A stretch of 64,000 nt of DNA from Acidimicrobiia bacterium (lineage in GTDB: Bacteria > Acidobacteriota > Vicinamibacteria > Vicinamibacterales > CAVVIG01). The DNA lies in assembly GCA_016871175.1 (NCBI GenBank), contig VFZL01000005.1, positions 1 through 64,000 of the forward strand, written 5' to 3'. The notes beneath the pieces were generated by a model that was not told the origin of the DNA, made no database searches, and saw only the letters and a list, made by a program, of their open reading frames with translations. Numbering within the stretch: the stretch's first letter is position 1; every line of letters begins with the position of its first letter. Made by a program: the position numbers and the translations under genes. Positions 1 through 8,837 of the stretch are shown here, one piece after another.

Positions 1-151
1 TGCCTCCTGCTCGCGTATGCCATCCCTATCCTCTGCGGCGGCTTGGCGTCATTACCTAAGGCAAGAGCCGGATGCGGGAAATCCGCTCGTCCGGATCTGT
101 GGAGGGGGGCATGGGCAACCATGATTCCTACTCCGACTCGGGGCTACGCGG

Positions 152-400
152 TCAGAGCGCGAGCCGATAATCGTTCGGCACGACGAGCGTTAGCCGCTGC
201 CCGAGGAGCGTCTCGAGCGAAATGAATCTCTTGCGCTGGGAAGTACATCGTTCGGTAGGCATGGACGGTCTCCTCCGGTGCCAGCCCCTCTTGTGCTCGG
301 GCAACCGCGCGCTCGAGAGCCGTATCGAACGTGCAATCGATCGAAATCGAGAGATCATAGCGTGGCGCGAACGCGCGCTTGAGCAGGTAGAGCCGGCCCT
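152..400 (-). pseudogene. Remnant of a uridine-kinase-like protein (C-terminal end, frameshifted)
   Basis: Reading the minus strand from about 400, one frame encodes a stretch with the wording of the C-terminal half of uridine kinase/phosphoribulokinase-family P-loop kinases: a 'DLSISIDCTFDTALERAVAR' segment, then 'YFPAQEIHFARDAPR'. The family's closing 'VVPND' motif lies in the neighbouring frame ('TLVVPNDYRLAL', stop at 152-154). Joining the two needs a one-base shift near 180-195. Nothing upstream of about 400 resembles the ATP-binding half, and the next gene on the other strand begins at 481. I read it as a truncated, frameshifted relic. A chance resemblance is possible because only about 80 residues are involved. 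Confidence 0.42.
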
Positions 401-480
401 GGGGCGCCCAGACGCGATGAGTTGACTCTCGGCTCGGCCTGGGGCATCGTGTCCGCCGAACGCCGCAAGGAGGTTGTACC

Positions 481-1920
481 GTGACTCGATCCACATCTGC
501 CGGCCTTGTCGTGGCACTGATCCTCGCTTTCACCTCGTCCGGCCCATCCGCACAGGATGCCGCGAGTGTTGTCGCCACCGCGTCGAACGCGATGGGCGTC
601 GACGCGCTCAGGACGGCTCAGTTCTCCGCGACCGGCCACGACTTCGCCCTTGGCCAGGCGCCAAACCCCTCGTCGCCGTGGCCGAAGTTTCTGAACAAGA
701 CCTATACGCGGGTCATCAACTTCGAAGCGCCGGCGTCCCGCGTGGACCGCGTGCGTGTCCAGGCCGAGCATCCTCCGCGGGGTGGTGGGCAGCAGCCGGT
801 CATCGGCGAACAGAAGCAGAGTCAGACCATCGTGGTGAAGGCCGACACGCCCTGGGCGCAGCAGCTCGAAATCTGGATGCTGCCGCATGGCTTCCTCAGG
901 GCAGCCGCGACGAGGGCGACGACGCTCGAGACGAAGACCGTGGCAGGGAAACGTTACCGCGTCGTCAGCTTCATCGGTGACAACAAGGCCAAGGTCAATG
1001 GCTACGTGAGCGATCAGGGTCTGGTGGAACGCGTCGAGACGTGGATCGACAACCCATTCCTCGGCGACATGCACGTCGAGGCGGTGTACGACCAGTTCAA
1101 GAGCGACGGCGGCGTCCAGTTTCCGCTGCACATCGTGCAGCGGCAGGGCGACCATCCCACGTTCGACTTGACCGTGACCGATCTGAGACTGAACGTGCCG
1201 GTGACCATCGATGCGCCCGCGCCAACGCCCGCTCCGCCGGCACCGCAAACCGCCTCAGAGAGGATCGGCGACGGCATGTACCTGATCACGGGTGGCTACG
1301 CTGTGCTCGCGGCTGACTTCAAGGATCACATCGTGCTCCTCGAGTCGGGGCAGAACGAGGCCCGCGCCCTCGCCGTCATCGCGGAGGCCCGCAAGATCAT
1401 CCCGAATAAGCCCATCAAGTACGTCGTCAACACGCACAGCCACATCGATCACTCGAGTGGGCTGCGCGCGTTTGTGGCCGAGGGGATCACGATCCTCACG
1501 CATCAGCTCAACACGTCGTATCTAGAACGCGTGCTGAGCGCACCGCACACGCTCAATCCGGACAAGGCGCAGGCGGCTGGCAAGAAGCCGATCGTGGAAG
1601 GCGTGGGCGACAAGCGGGTGCTCACCGACGGTACGCGGATCCTCGAGCTGCACCACATGAAGAACTTCAATCACCACGATGGCACGCTGATCGCGTATTT
1701 GCCGAAAGAGAAGATCCTGTTCCAGGCTGATGCGTACAACCCGCAGGCGGCGACCGCTGCACCGCCCACGCCTCCGAGTCCGTACACCGTGAGCCTGTTC
1801 GACAACATTCAGCGGTTGAAGCTGGACGTCGCGAGGATCATCCCCGTGCACTATCCCGCGGACAATCGCACCATCACGCTCGGCGAACTGACCCGCTGGG
1901 CAGGCAAGAGCTCCAGCTAG
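481..1920 (+). CDS. Exported MBL-fold metallo-hydrolase
   Basis: 479 residues, GTG start, with a hydrophobic leader ending near a 'PSAQ' cleavage-like site. The N-terminal half (about 30-240) resembles the outer-membrane-lipoprotein-sorting-like domain often placed before secreted hydrolases. The C-terminal half is a metallo-beta-lactamase fold: the zinc motif [10 protein letters not shown] near residue 317, a later His near 340, an Asp in 'LFQADAYNP' near 410 and a final His in 'IPVHYP' near 456. A binuclear zinc hydrolase in the periplasm is likely; the substrate is unknown. 'AAGGAGG' lies 6-10 bases before the start. The TAG stop shares its G with the GTG of the pyrophosphatase gene, so the two are probably translated together. 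Confidence 0.86.
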   Translation: MTRSTSAGLVVALILAFTSSGPSAQDAASVVATASNAMGVDALRTAQFSATGHDFALGQAPNPSSPWPKFLNKTYTRVINFEAPASRVDRVRVQAEHPPRGGGQQPVIGEQKQSQTIVVKADTPWAQQLEIWMLPHGFLRAAATRATTLETKTVAGKRYRVVSFIGDNKAKVNGYVSDQGLVERVETWIDNPFLGDMHVEAVYDQFKSDGGVQFPLHIVQRQGDHPTFDLTVTDLRLNVPVTIDAPAPTPAPPAPQTASERIGDGMYLITGGYAVLAADFKDHIVLLESGQNEARALAVIAEARKIIPNKPIKYVVNTHSHIDHSSGLRAFVAEGITILTHQLNTSYLERVLSAPHTLNPDKAQAAGKKPIVEGVGDKRVLTDGTRILELHHMKNFNHHDGTLIAYLPKEKILFQADAYNPQAATAAPPTPPSPYTVSLFDNIQRLKLDVARIIPVHYPADNRTITLGELTRWAGKSSS

Positions 1921-2570
1921 TGCCACGCCGACGCCGCCTCGTGCCGGCGCCGCCCCCTGCGGCGGCGCCGGTCGCTGTCAGTCACTTCCGTCCGCACCCG
2001 TGGCACGGCTTGGACGTTGGTCCTGAGCCGCCGATCCTGCTCAACGCGTACATCGAGATCACGCCCTTCGACCTGATGAAGTACGAGGTCGACAAGGTGT
2101 CGGGATACTTGAGGGTCGATCGGCCGCAGCGGTCGTCGGCCCAGCATCCGACCTTGTACGGATTCGTGCCGCGCACCTACTGTGGCGACCGCGTGCGCAC
2201 GCTTGCCCCCACCGCAGACCAGGGAGATGGCGATCCGCTCGACATTTGTGTGCTGAGCGAGCGGGCGATCACGCGCAACGAGATCATCGTTCGCGCGCGC
2301 GTCATCGGCGGACTGCAGATGGTCGATCACGGAGAGGCCGACGACAAGATTATCAGCGTGCTCGACAACGACTACGTGTGGGGCGACGCGCGCGACCTCC
2401 GCGATCTACCCGCCGTGCTGGTCGAGCGTCTCCAACACTACTTCATGACCTATAAGCTGGTGCCTGGCGAGAAACCGCAGGTCACGATTGCGCGCGTCTA
2501 CGGCCGGTCGCACGCCGTGAAGGTGGTCCAGGCCTCGATGGACGACTACGTCGACATGTTCGCGCGCTAG
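1920..2570 (+). CDS. ppa: Inorganic pyrophosphatase (family I, soluble)
   Basis: 216 residues. It hydrolyses pyrophosphate to two phosphates in the cytoplasm, pulling biosynthetic reactions forward. The family I hallmarks are visible: an 'EI...KYE' strand near residue 45, the [11 protein letters not shown] segment near 80, and the metal-binding DGDPLD signature near 102 followed by 'CVLSERAI'. Length is slightly above the usual 170-180 because of about 25 extra Pro/Ala/Arg-rich residues at the N-terminus; a later start is possible. The chosen GTG overlaps the preceding TAG by one base. It is convergent with the next gene, leaving only 14 bases between the stops. Confidence 0.92.
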   Translation: MPRRRRLVPAPPPAAAPVAVSHFRPHPWHGLDVGPEPPILLNAYIEITPFDLMKYEVDKVSGYLRVDRPQRSSAQHPTLYGFVPRTYCGDRVRTLAPTADQGDGDPLDICVLSERAITRNEIIVRARVIGGLQMVDHGEADDKIISVLDNDYVWGDARDLRDLPAVLVERLQHYFMTYKLVPGEKPQVTIARVYGRSHAVKVVQASMDDYVDMFAR

Positions 2571-2584
2571 GCCGCGCGCCCCTT

Positions 2585-3709
2585 CTACTTCGGCGCGGGG
2601 AAATAGGCGAGCCGATCGCCGCGTTGCGCGCCGAGCCACATCTCGTCTCCGATCTGGACTGCCGTCGTCGATGCGACGAAACCATCGATTGCCTTGTGCT
2701 GGAAGATCCGGCGGACCTCCAAGGTCTGCTGATCGATCCGTGCGACGTTCGACGTCTCCCGCAACGGTTCACGCGGTTCGACGATCGAGCGCCCGTCCTT
2801 GTCGCTGTGGCCGGCCGCGAAGAGGACGGACCCGTCGGCCGAGAAGCGGACGTTGTCCGGTCGGAATCCCAGCTTCACCTCGTCTCGCTGAATGGGCGTG
2901 CCTCCGCGTGAGATCCGCGTCAGCTTCTCTTCCGCCCATCCGGCGATGAACAGCCACCGGCCGTCCTTCGAGATCTCCAGACCGTTGGGCGCTGTCTTCT
3001 CGGAGCCCGGGACGCGCCGCCAACCGGTTTCGACCCGGTACTGCCACACGTCACCTGTGGGACCGCTGGTGGCGGCAAAGCCTCCCTCGGGCAGGGCGAC
3101 GACGCTGTTGAACGTGAGCGTCGAGAGGGCGGGTGCGCAGCCGACCCACGTCAATGATAGCGGCGCGGCGCGCGCGTCGACCTCGAACGCCTCGATTGAC
3201 TCGCGCGTCCCGTGATGCACGACGTACAAGGCGTGAAGCCCGTTGGGACCGGGCTTGAGATACAAGCCATGTGCGCGGAACTGATCCGCGTTCTTGAGCG
3301 CGAGCGGACCCGGGCAGGTCGGATACCCTCCCGCGTCGAATCGCTCGCGCTGGCCTGGCGCTGGGAACACGGCGGAGCTGGACTTGTTCTTCACGTTCAC
3401 GATGTGGAGGCGTCCGCCCTCGCGGTTGCCGGACGCGATGGCCCACTCGCCGCCCGGGAGGACCGCGATGTCTTCGGGGCTCGCCATGCCGCAGATGAAC
3501 TGGATACCGTCAACCGGCGTGCAGGGCGTGGCGCCCACGACGGCATAGCCAGGTTCGGTCTGGCCCTGCGTCGGAGCTTGGGGCTGAGCTGCTGCAGGGG
3601 CGGACACGGAAGCAGGGGCGGTCGATCGGTCTCCGGCCGGCTCGGGCGCTCCGCAACCGAAGGCGAGCAGCAGGAACGCGCTACACAGAGTCTCGGTGAG
3701 CGGCTTCAT
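2585..3709 (-). CDS. Lipoprotein with SMP-30/gluconolactonase-like beta-propeller
   Basis: 374 residues. The leader 'LLLAFGC' gives a lipobox with Cys about residue 19, followed by a low-complexity Pro/Ala/Gln linker to about 55. The remainder has repeated blade-like motifs ('MASPEDIAVLPGGEWAIASG', 'APNGLEISKDGRWLFIAGW', 'RPDNVRFSADGSVLFAAGH') typical of six-bladed SMP-30/strictosidine-synthase-like propellers. It is probably a periplasmic or outer-membrane-anchored lactonase or binding protein; the substrate is not predictable. It starts 31 bases downstream of the ABC ATPase gene on the same strand, so the two may be one operon. Confidence 0.72.
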   Translation of the reverse strand: MKPLTETLCSAFLLLAFGCGAPEPAGDRSTAPASVSAPAAAQPQAPTQGQTEPGYAVVGATPCTPVDGIQFICGMASPEDIAVLPGGEWAIASGNREGGRLHIVNVKNKSSSAVFPAPGQRERFDAGGYPTCPGPLALKNADQFRAHGLYLKPGPNGLHALYVVHHGTRESIEAFEVDARAAPLSLTWVGCAPALSTLTFNSVVALPEGGFAATSGPTGDVWQYRVETGWRRVPGSEKTAPNGLEISKDGRWLFIAGWAEEKLTRISRGGTPIQRDEVKLGFRPDNVRFSADGSVLFAAGHSDKDGRSIVEPREPLRETSNVARIDQQTLEVRRIFQHKAIDGFVASTTAVQIGDEMWLGAQRGDRLAYFPAPK

Positions 3710-3740
3710 GGTGCCTCACGATACCTCGCCACGCGTCGCG

Positions 3741-4577
3741 TTACCAGGGTGGGAGCGTCATGAACAGGAAGTCCCGCAGATAGGGGTCCTCGCGGGCGAG
3801 CAGCTCGTCGGCAGTTCCCTCGAAGTAGATACGCCCCTCGTGCAGCACCATGAACTGCGCGCGATCGGCGCCGCGTCCGCTGACGTCCATGATGTTGATG
3901 TTCCCATTGGCGCGCACCACCTCGTGTTTGGCGACATAGTACGCGTCGCGAATCTGATGGGTGACGACGATCGCCGTGACCTGCTCGATATCTCGCAGTT
4001 TAACGACTTCGTCGTTCACCGAATTCGCCGTGATTGGGTCGAGCCCCGTCGTCGGGTCATCGAACAGCAGCAGGCGTGGCCGGGCGGCAATCGCGCGGGC
4101 GATCGCCACGCGACGTCGCTGACCCCCCGAGAGCGCGGACGGCATCTGGTCGATGTACTCGCCGAGCCCGACAAACCCGAGCACCTCGACGACCCGCGCG
4201 CGTACCTCGTCAAGGGGCAGCCGCACCTCTTCGTACAGCCGGTACCCGACGTTCTCTGCGACCGTGAGCGAATCGAAGAGGGCCGTCTCCTGAAACGACA
4301 TGCCGATGTCGCCACGAATCGCCATGAGGTCGGGCTCCGACATCTGATCGATCCGCTGCCCGTTCACGTGGATCGTTCCGCTGTCGGGGCGGAACAGGCC
4401 AAGGATCAGTTTCAGGACGATGGATTTCCCGGCGCCACTGGCGCCCAGAAGGATGCGCATCGTGCCTCTGGGTACGGAGAAGCTGACGTCGCGAAGCACG
4501 ACTTGGCCGTCGAAGGCAAAGGAGACTCGATCGAAGACGACGGCGGGCGAGTCCACGATGGCGTCGTACGTTATCAC
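3741..4577 (-). CDS. ABC transporter ATP-binding protein, MlaF-like
   Basis: About 278 residues from a GTG at 4577. This start was chosen because the reading frame further upstream runs through the divergent cytochrome gene. The ABC set is complete: Walker A GASGAGKS near residue 42, signature LSGGQRRR near 147, Walker B LLLFDDPTTGLDP near 168 and the H-loop VVTHQ near 203. The tail ('MVLHEGRIYFEGTADELL' then 'RDFLF') matches ATPases of the MlaF/Ttg2A/Mkl type that energise phospholipid or organic-solvent transport with MlaE and MlaD. No permease or MCE-domain gene is in this window, so the partner must be elsewhere. Confidence 0.83.
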   Translation of the reverse strand: MITYDAIVDSPAVVFDRVSFAFDGQVVLRDVSFSVPRGTMRILLGASGAGKSIVLKLILGLFRPDSGTIHVNGQRIDQMSEPDLMAIRGDIGMSFQETALFDSLTVAENVGYRLYEEVRLPLDEVRARVVEVLGFVGLGEYIDQMPSALSGGQRRRVAIARAIAARPRLLLFDDPTTGLDPITANSVNDEVVKLRDIEQVTAIVVTHQIRDAYYVAKHEVVRANGNINIMDVSGRGADRAQFMVLHEGRIYFEGTADELLAREDPYLRDFLFMTLPPW

Positions 4578-4743
4578 GGCCTCGCCAGGTGCCAGCCAGG
4601 CACCCGTCACAGTCTCCGATTTGAGACTGAATTCGCTCGCCTCCGCTCGTCCGAGCGATGTCGGGCGGGCCGGCGACAGTAGCTTGTGACTTGCGACTGG
4701 CGCCTTGGTAGACTGCTGCGGTGTTCGCGATCGGGTGAGGCTC

Positions 4744-5193
4744 ATGGTTGGGACGTCACTCAAGACCTCGGAATTCGTGCTGTCGTTGAAGACGCCGCTC
4801 GCGGTAGGGGCCGTTGTGATCTCGTGCGCCGCACCACGCGCGAGCGCACAGGATGCGGCGCCGCCGCCGGCATTGCTGGCGGGTGCCTTCAGCGCGGCCC
4901 AAGCCGCTCGCGGCGAAGAGACGTTCAAGGAAGTGTGTGCGGCGTGCCACAACATCGACGAGATGGCGGGTGCCCGGTTTCGCTCGAGTTGGGCCGATCA
5001 GACGGCCGGGGATATCTTCGACTTCCTTTCCAACGCAATGCCACAAGGTGATCCTGGGAGTCTGACGCCGGAGGAGTACCGGAACATCATCGCGTTCTTC
5101 CTGAACCGGAGCGGCTACCCTGCGGGTGAACGCGAGCTGCCTGTCGACAAAGCAGAGCTCTCGAAGTTGCGGATCGTGGCGTTGTCGAAATGA
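4744..5193 (+). CDS. Exported single-haem cytochrome c
   Basis: 149 residues with a signal peptide ending near 'ASAQ' (residue 35). One haem-binding site, CAACH, begins at residue 66, with a plausible axial Met in 'NAMPQGDPG' near 98. The small class-I-like fold resembles the electron acceptors paired with PQQ dehydrogenases. It lies 41 bases before the PQQ-propeller gene on the same strand, which makes it the likely electron acceptor for that enzyme. Start: ATG at 4744, preceded by 'GGTGAGG'. A divergent gene begins at 4577, so the bases between are a shared promoter region. Confidence 0.82.
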   Translation: MVGTSLKTSEFVLSLKTPLAVGAVVISCAAPRASAQDAAPPPALLAGAFSAAQAARGEETFKEVCAACHNIDEMAGARFRSSWADQTAGDIFDFLSNAMPQGDPGSLTPEEYRNIIAFFLNRSGYPAGERELPVDKAELSKLRIVALSK

Positions 5194-5234
5194 GAGTCGA
5201 GGCAGATAAGGCTGAGAGCTGAATGGAGACGACC

Positions 5235-7388
5235 ATGCGTGCATTCCGATCCGGTCAACGTGTCGTCGGCCCTCCGGGCGTTCTGGCAGTGGCGCTGTTC
5301 CTGGCGCTGTCATCGACCCCCAGCGCGCAGTTGCCGGGCACCGCGAACGGCGAGTGGCGATATCTGGGTGGCGATGCCGGACACACGCGCTCGTCGACGC
5401 TCAACCAGATCAATGCGTCGAATTTCTCGGGGCTCAAGGCGGTCTGGGTGTATCGCGGCGACAACTTCGGCCCGGGCGTCGAGTACACCGCACGGTCGAC
5501 GCCGATCCATGTCAACGGCACGCTCTACACGGTCATGGGACAGCGCCGGCAAGTGGCGGCGATCGATGCCGCGACCGGTGAGACACGCTGGACGTTTCGC
5601 GAGCCAGACACGATGCGGTACCTCCGCTCGCCGCGCACCGACTTCGGGAAGGGCGTGGCCTACGCGGAAGTCGATGGACGAGGTGTGATCTTCGTCTCTA
5701 CACCGGCGTTCTTCCTGTGGGCCCTCGATGCGAAGACCGGTCGTCCGCTGGAGAACTGGGGCACGAAGCCAGTTCCGCTGAAGGAGTTTCCGAAGAGCGG
5801 CGTCATCGACATGATTCCGGACCTTGTCAGTGACTGGGACCCGTGGTTGAAGTGGAAGGGCGGTGCCTACGACCCTGACTACGGCTTGCCGCGTCAGCTC
5901 GGGATGATCACCTGCTCCTCACCACCGATCGTCGCCAACGGGGTGGTCGTGGTGCTGGCGGGACATGAGCCGAGCTACGACCAGACCCGCATCGAGAACG
6001 TCCCGGCGGACATCCAGGGCTACGACGCGAAAACGGGCAAGCGGCTGTGGAAATTCCATGTGATTCCGCGCCCAGGCGAGGTCGGACACGAGACGTGGGA
6101 GAACGACGCGTGGAAGCACTCCGGCAACATGGCGTCGTGGGCGCCCGCGTCAGCCGACCCGCAGCGTGGTCTCGTCTATATCGTCACCAACGCCTCGACG
6201 TACCAGTTCTACACAGGGCATCGACCTGGCCACAACCTATTCGGTGGCAGCGTGCTCGCGCTCGATGTGAAGACCGGCCAGCGGAAGTGGCACTACCAGA
6301 TTCATCACAGCGATCAGTGGAACTACGACATTCCCACGGCGCCGATCCTGATGGACCTCACGGTCGACGGGAAGAGGATTCCCGCGCTCATCCAGAACAC
6401 GAAGCAAGGGCTCATCTTCGCGTTGAACCGCGAGACCGGGCAGCCCATCTGGCCGATCGAAGAGCGTCCGGTGATGCAGACGCAGGTGCCCGGGAACTAC
6501 ACGGCGAAGACGCAGCCGTATCCGACGCGTCCGGAACCGCTCGACAAGATCGTGCTGGGCGGTATCACAGACGAGTACGTCATGGATTGGACGCCGGAGC
6601 TGAAGAAAAGAGCGACCGACATCTTGAGCAAGTTCAACATCGGCGGCCTGTACGTGCCGCCGTTGCCCTATCCGCACACGAATAGCTACGTCAATAACGT
6701 CGGCTGCGTGGGTGGCCTGAACATCTACCATCCGCCGGTGGCCGATCCGACCACGGGCATCATGTACGCGTCACATCAGCGTGGGTGTAGTGCGCCTCAG
6801 TACCTCGTGCCCACTGAAGGCAAGGACGAGGAGAGAGGACTGGCAGGCAAGAGCGAAGAGGAGTGGCGTGGCCGCGAGCGGCACACACCGACGACGGGGA
6901 CGACCGTCGCGCGTTTCAAGCAGGGCGGTCCGCGGACTGGCGTGCTGCCGTTGATGGACGGCGTCCCGGTCTACAAGCCGCTCAATCAGGCGCTTGCCGC
7001 CTACGACATGAACACCGGCGAGAAGCTCTGGGACATTCCGGTTGGACAGACGCCGGCGCGGCTCAGGAACCACCCGCTGCTCAAGGGCGTGAACGTGCCG
7101 AACGTCGGTGGGACAGGCCACTCAATTCAGATGGTCGTCGGCGATCTCTTGGTCCAGACCACCGAAGACCTGCGAGGCGAGGCGGAGGCGAACGACAAGG
7201 GGATGCCGCTCCTTCACGCCCGCGACAAGAAGACCGGGCGGATCCTCGCCAGCGTCGAACTCCCGGTTCCGGGCCAGTACGGCATGATGACCTTCATGCA
7301 CGACAAGAAGCAGTACATCGTCGTGCAGGCCGGCAGCGCACGGCGCAAGCAGCCCGGAGCGCTCGTTGCCCTTGCGTTGCCCGACTAG
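5235..7388 (+). CDS. PQQ-dependent (quinoprotein) alcohol/glucose dehydrogenase-like beta-propeller
   Basis: About 717 residues. A signal peptide ends near 'PSAQ', followed by an eight-bladed propeller with tryptophan-docking style repeats: 'AAIDAATGETRWTFREPD', 'DAKTGKRLWKFHVIPRPGE', 'DVKTGQRKWHYQIHHSD', 'ALNRETGQPIWPIEER', 'AYDMNTGEKLWDIPVG'. This matches membrane-free quinoprotein glucose/alcohol dehydrogenases that oxidise sugars or alcohols in the periplasm. ATG at 5235 is preferred over ATG 5223 because GGAG lies 6 bases before it. The upstream cytochrome c gene is its probable partner. The substrate cannot be read from sequence. Confidence 0.85.
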   Translation: MRAFRSGQRVVGPPGVLAVALFLALSSTPSAQLPGTANGEWRYLGGDAGHTRSSTLNQINASNFSGLKAVWVYRGDNFGPGVEYTARSTPIHVNGTLYTVMGQRRQVAAIDAATGETRWTFREPDTMRYLRSPRTDFGKGVAYAEVDGRGVIFVSTPAFFLWALDAKTGRPLENWGTKPVPLKEFPKSGVIDMIPDLVSDWDPWLKWKGGAYDPDYGLPRQLGMITCSSPPIVANGVVVVLAGHEPSYDQTRIENVPADIQGYDAKTGKRLWKFHVIPRPGEVGHETWENDAWKHSGNMASWAPASADPQRGLVYIVTNASTYQFYTGHRPGHNLFGGSVLALDVKTGQRKWHYQIHHSDQWNYDIPTAPILMDLTVDGKRIPALIQNTKQGLIFALNRETGQPIWPIEERPVMQTQVPGNYTAKTQPYPTRPEPLDKIVLGGITDEYVMDWTPELKKRATDILSKFNIGGLYVPPLPYPHTNSYVNNVGCVGGLNIYHPPVADPTTGIMYASHQRGCSAPQYLVPTEGKDEERGLAGKSEEEWRGRERHTPTTGTTVARFKQGGPRTGVLPLMDGVPVYKPLNQALAAYDMNTGEKLWDIPVGQTPARLRNHPLLKGVNVPNVGGTGHSIQMVVGDLLVQTTEDLRGEAEANDKGMPLLHARDKKTGRILASVELPVPGQYGMMTFMHDKKQYIVVQAGSARRKQPGALVALALPD

Positions 7389-7416
7389 CTAGGGTCTCGA
7401 GTGTGTCAATCGCGTG

Positions 7417-7432
7417 TGGCGTGGTTACGCCA
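7417..7432. terminator. Candidate hairpin between convergent genes
   Basis: TGGCGT, loop GGTT, ACGCCA: a perfect 6-bp stem 29 bases after the PQQ dehydrogenase stop and 13 bases before the stop of the convergent gene. There is no T-run, so intrinsic termination is uncertain. The adjoining 'CGCCAGGTGCCAG' also occurs at 4585-4597. Confidence 0.35.
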
Positions 7433-7444
7433 GGTGCCAGGGGT

Positions 7445-7897
7445 TTACTTCGTATTCACCCTCGTGCTCTGACTCGTCACACACTGCCATCGCCCGTCGC
7501 GCCACACGAAGACGTCGATGTAGCGAAACGTGACCTCGTGGCGGACGCCATTGCGCGGGCCGACCATCGTGCGCGCGAACCGTACGATCGCGGTGTCACC
7601 GTAGGCGCGTACTGTGAAGTCCTTGATGGTCGATTCGTCGATGCGCTGGTTGAACTCGCGAACGAGTGCGAGCTCCTTGGCTTTGTCGCCTTGCGAACCG
7701 TCTTCGTAGGTCGAGACGTACTCGTCTGCCAGAATGGCGTTCACGAACTCGACGTCGTTGCGTTCAACGGCGGCGGCCCACACCTCTTCGAGCTCGCGAA
7801 AAATCTGCTGGTCGGAACGACCCCGAAGGTCCTGCGCGGCGACGGCTGAAGACATGGCAACCAGCACCCAGGCGAGGACCAAGCCCCATTTCATCAT
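7445..7897 (-). CDS. Exported NTF2-like (SnoaL/DUF4440-type) protein
   Basis: 150 residues. A signal peptide ends near 'AVAAQ' (residue 22). The rest has the NTF2-like cone-fold pattern: an amphipathic first helix with 'LEEVWAAAVERNDVEFVNAI', then 'LADEYVSTYEDG', and strands ending 'FRYIDVFVWRDGRWQCVTSQS', as in DUF4440/SnoaL-like proteins. Such proteins bind small ligands or act as modest hydrolases; no catalytic assignment is justified. It faces the PQQ dehydrogenase gene tail to tail. Confidence 0.78.
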   Translation of the reverse strand: MMKWGLVLAWVLVAMSSAVAAQDLRGRSDQQIFRELEEVWAAAVERNDVEFVNAILADEYVSTYEDGSQGDKAKELALVREFNQRIDESTIKDFTVRAYGDTAIVRFARTMVGPRNGVRHEVTFRYIDVFVWRDGRWQCVTSQSTRVNTK

Positions 7898-7948
7898 GGA
7901 TCAAGAGCTTACCGCGATTTCGCCATCGCGGCATGCCTCAGCTGACCT

Positions 7949-8000
7949 CGAACCCGTGGACCCTTGAACCTGCGAACACGTGAACCCTGTGACCCTGTTC
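7949..8000. repeat. Intergenic array of GAACCC/GTGGACCC words
   Basis: The 52 bases between two minus-strand genes consist almost wholly of imperfect copies of a roughly 9-base word related to 'GAACCCGTG' (aacccgtgg, acccttgaa, cctgcgaac, acgtgaacc, ctgtgaccc). The same words build the hairpins at 19639-19672 and 63521-63553. Confidence 0.5.
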
Positions 8001-8006
8001 TGCCCG

Positions 8007-8615
8007 TCATGGGCGGCTCGGAGCGGAAGCGCGCCGCGTGATCGCAACGAGCTCGCGACCGCCGAGGGCCGTCTTGCCGACCGTCATCCCCATGACCTCG
8101 TAGCCGGCCTTTTCGACGCCCCGCAGTTCTCTCTCCAGCGTCGACGTCTTGGAGGTCGCCAGCAGCCTGTACTGCGAAGGGGGCCCGCTGCTGTCTTTGT
8201 CTCGCTCGAGGATGCAGACGACCTCGTCGCCACCGAACATCGATTCAAAGACCGTCTGGCCGACATACTCGTACCCTTCTTGTGCGGCGGCCTGGAGCTC
8301 TTTCTCCATCGTGGACGTACGGTTGGTCGCCAAGAGCTTGTAGGCGAATCGCGAGCGCGAGGTGCCGCTCTTGGCCAGGACCGCGACGACCTCGTTTCCG
8401 CCGATGGCCGTTTCACCGCCCATCACCGCTCTGAAGCGGAAACCTGCCTCGGCCACCTCGTTCAGCTCCTTCTCCATCGTCGAGGTCTTGTTGGTGGCGA
8501 GTACGCGGTGCTCCACACCGGGCGGTGTCTGGGCTGACGATGTCGTCGCGGCCGTCGCGCACAACCACACAAACACCGCCGCTCGAACGGCCGCCCGCTC
8601 AGTCTTGGATGTCAT
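8007..8615 (-). CDS. Exported protein with three internal repeats
   Basis: 202 residues from ATG 8615, chosen because AGGAG lies 7 bases before it. A signal peptide ends at 'SSAQ'. The mature protein is three copies of a unit of about 55 residues: 'LATNKTSTMEKEL...AGFRFRAVMGG...GGNEVVAVL', 'LATNRTSTMEKEL...EGYEYVGQTVF...GGDEVVCIL' and 'LATSKTSTLERELRGVEKAGYE...GGRELVAIT'. I do not recognise a characterised family; each unit looks like a small alpha/beta module. Function unknown. Confidence 0.7.
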   Translation of the reverse strand: MTSKTERAAVRAAVFVWLCATAATTSSAQTPPGVEHRVLATNKTSTMEKELNEVAEAGFRFRAVMGGETAIGGNEVVAVLAKSGTSRSRFAYKLLATNRTSTMEKELQAAAQEGYEYVGQTVFESMFGGDEVVCILERDKDSSGPPSQYRLLATSKTSTLERELRGVEKAGYEVMGMTVGKTALGGRELVAITRRASAPSRP

Positions 8616-8837
8616 CACGATGCTCCTGGCATGGGACGAGCTGACCCCAACTGTAGCAGGATGGTCGAGCGTCGATCGGCCTGGACCCAGACCAAGCTGA
8701 GCCACACAACTGCAGGGCTGCAGGGTCGTCGGTCGGCGTTGACCGCTGCACGATGGCGAATCAGCCGTCGCGTTCTGTGATAGCATCGCGCCGCCTCGGC
8801 CCCCAACACTCTCCGGTCGTGTGTGGAGGAGACACCC

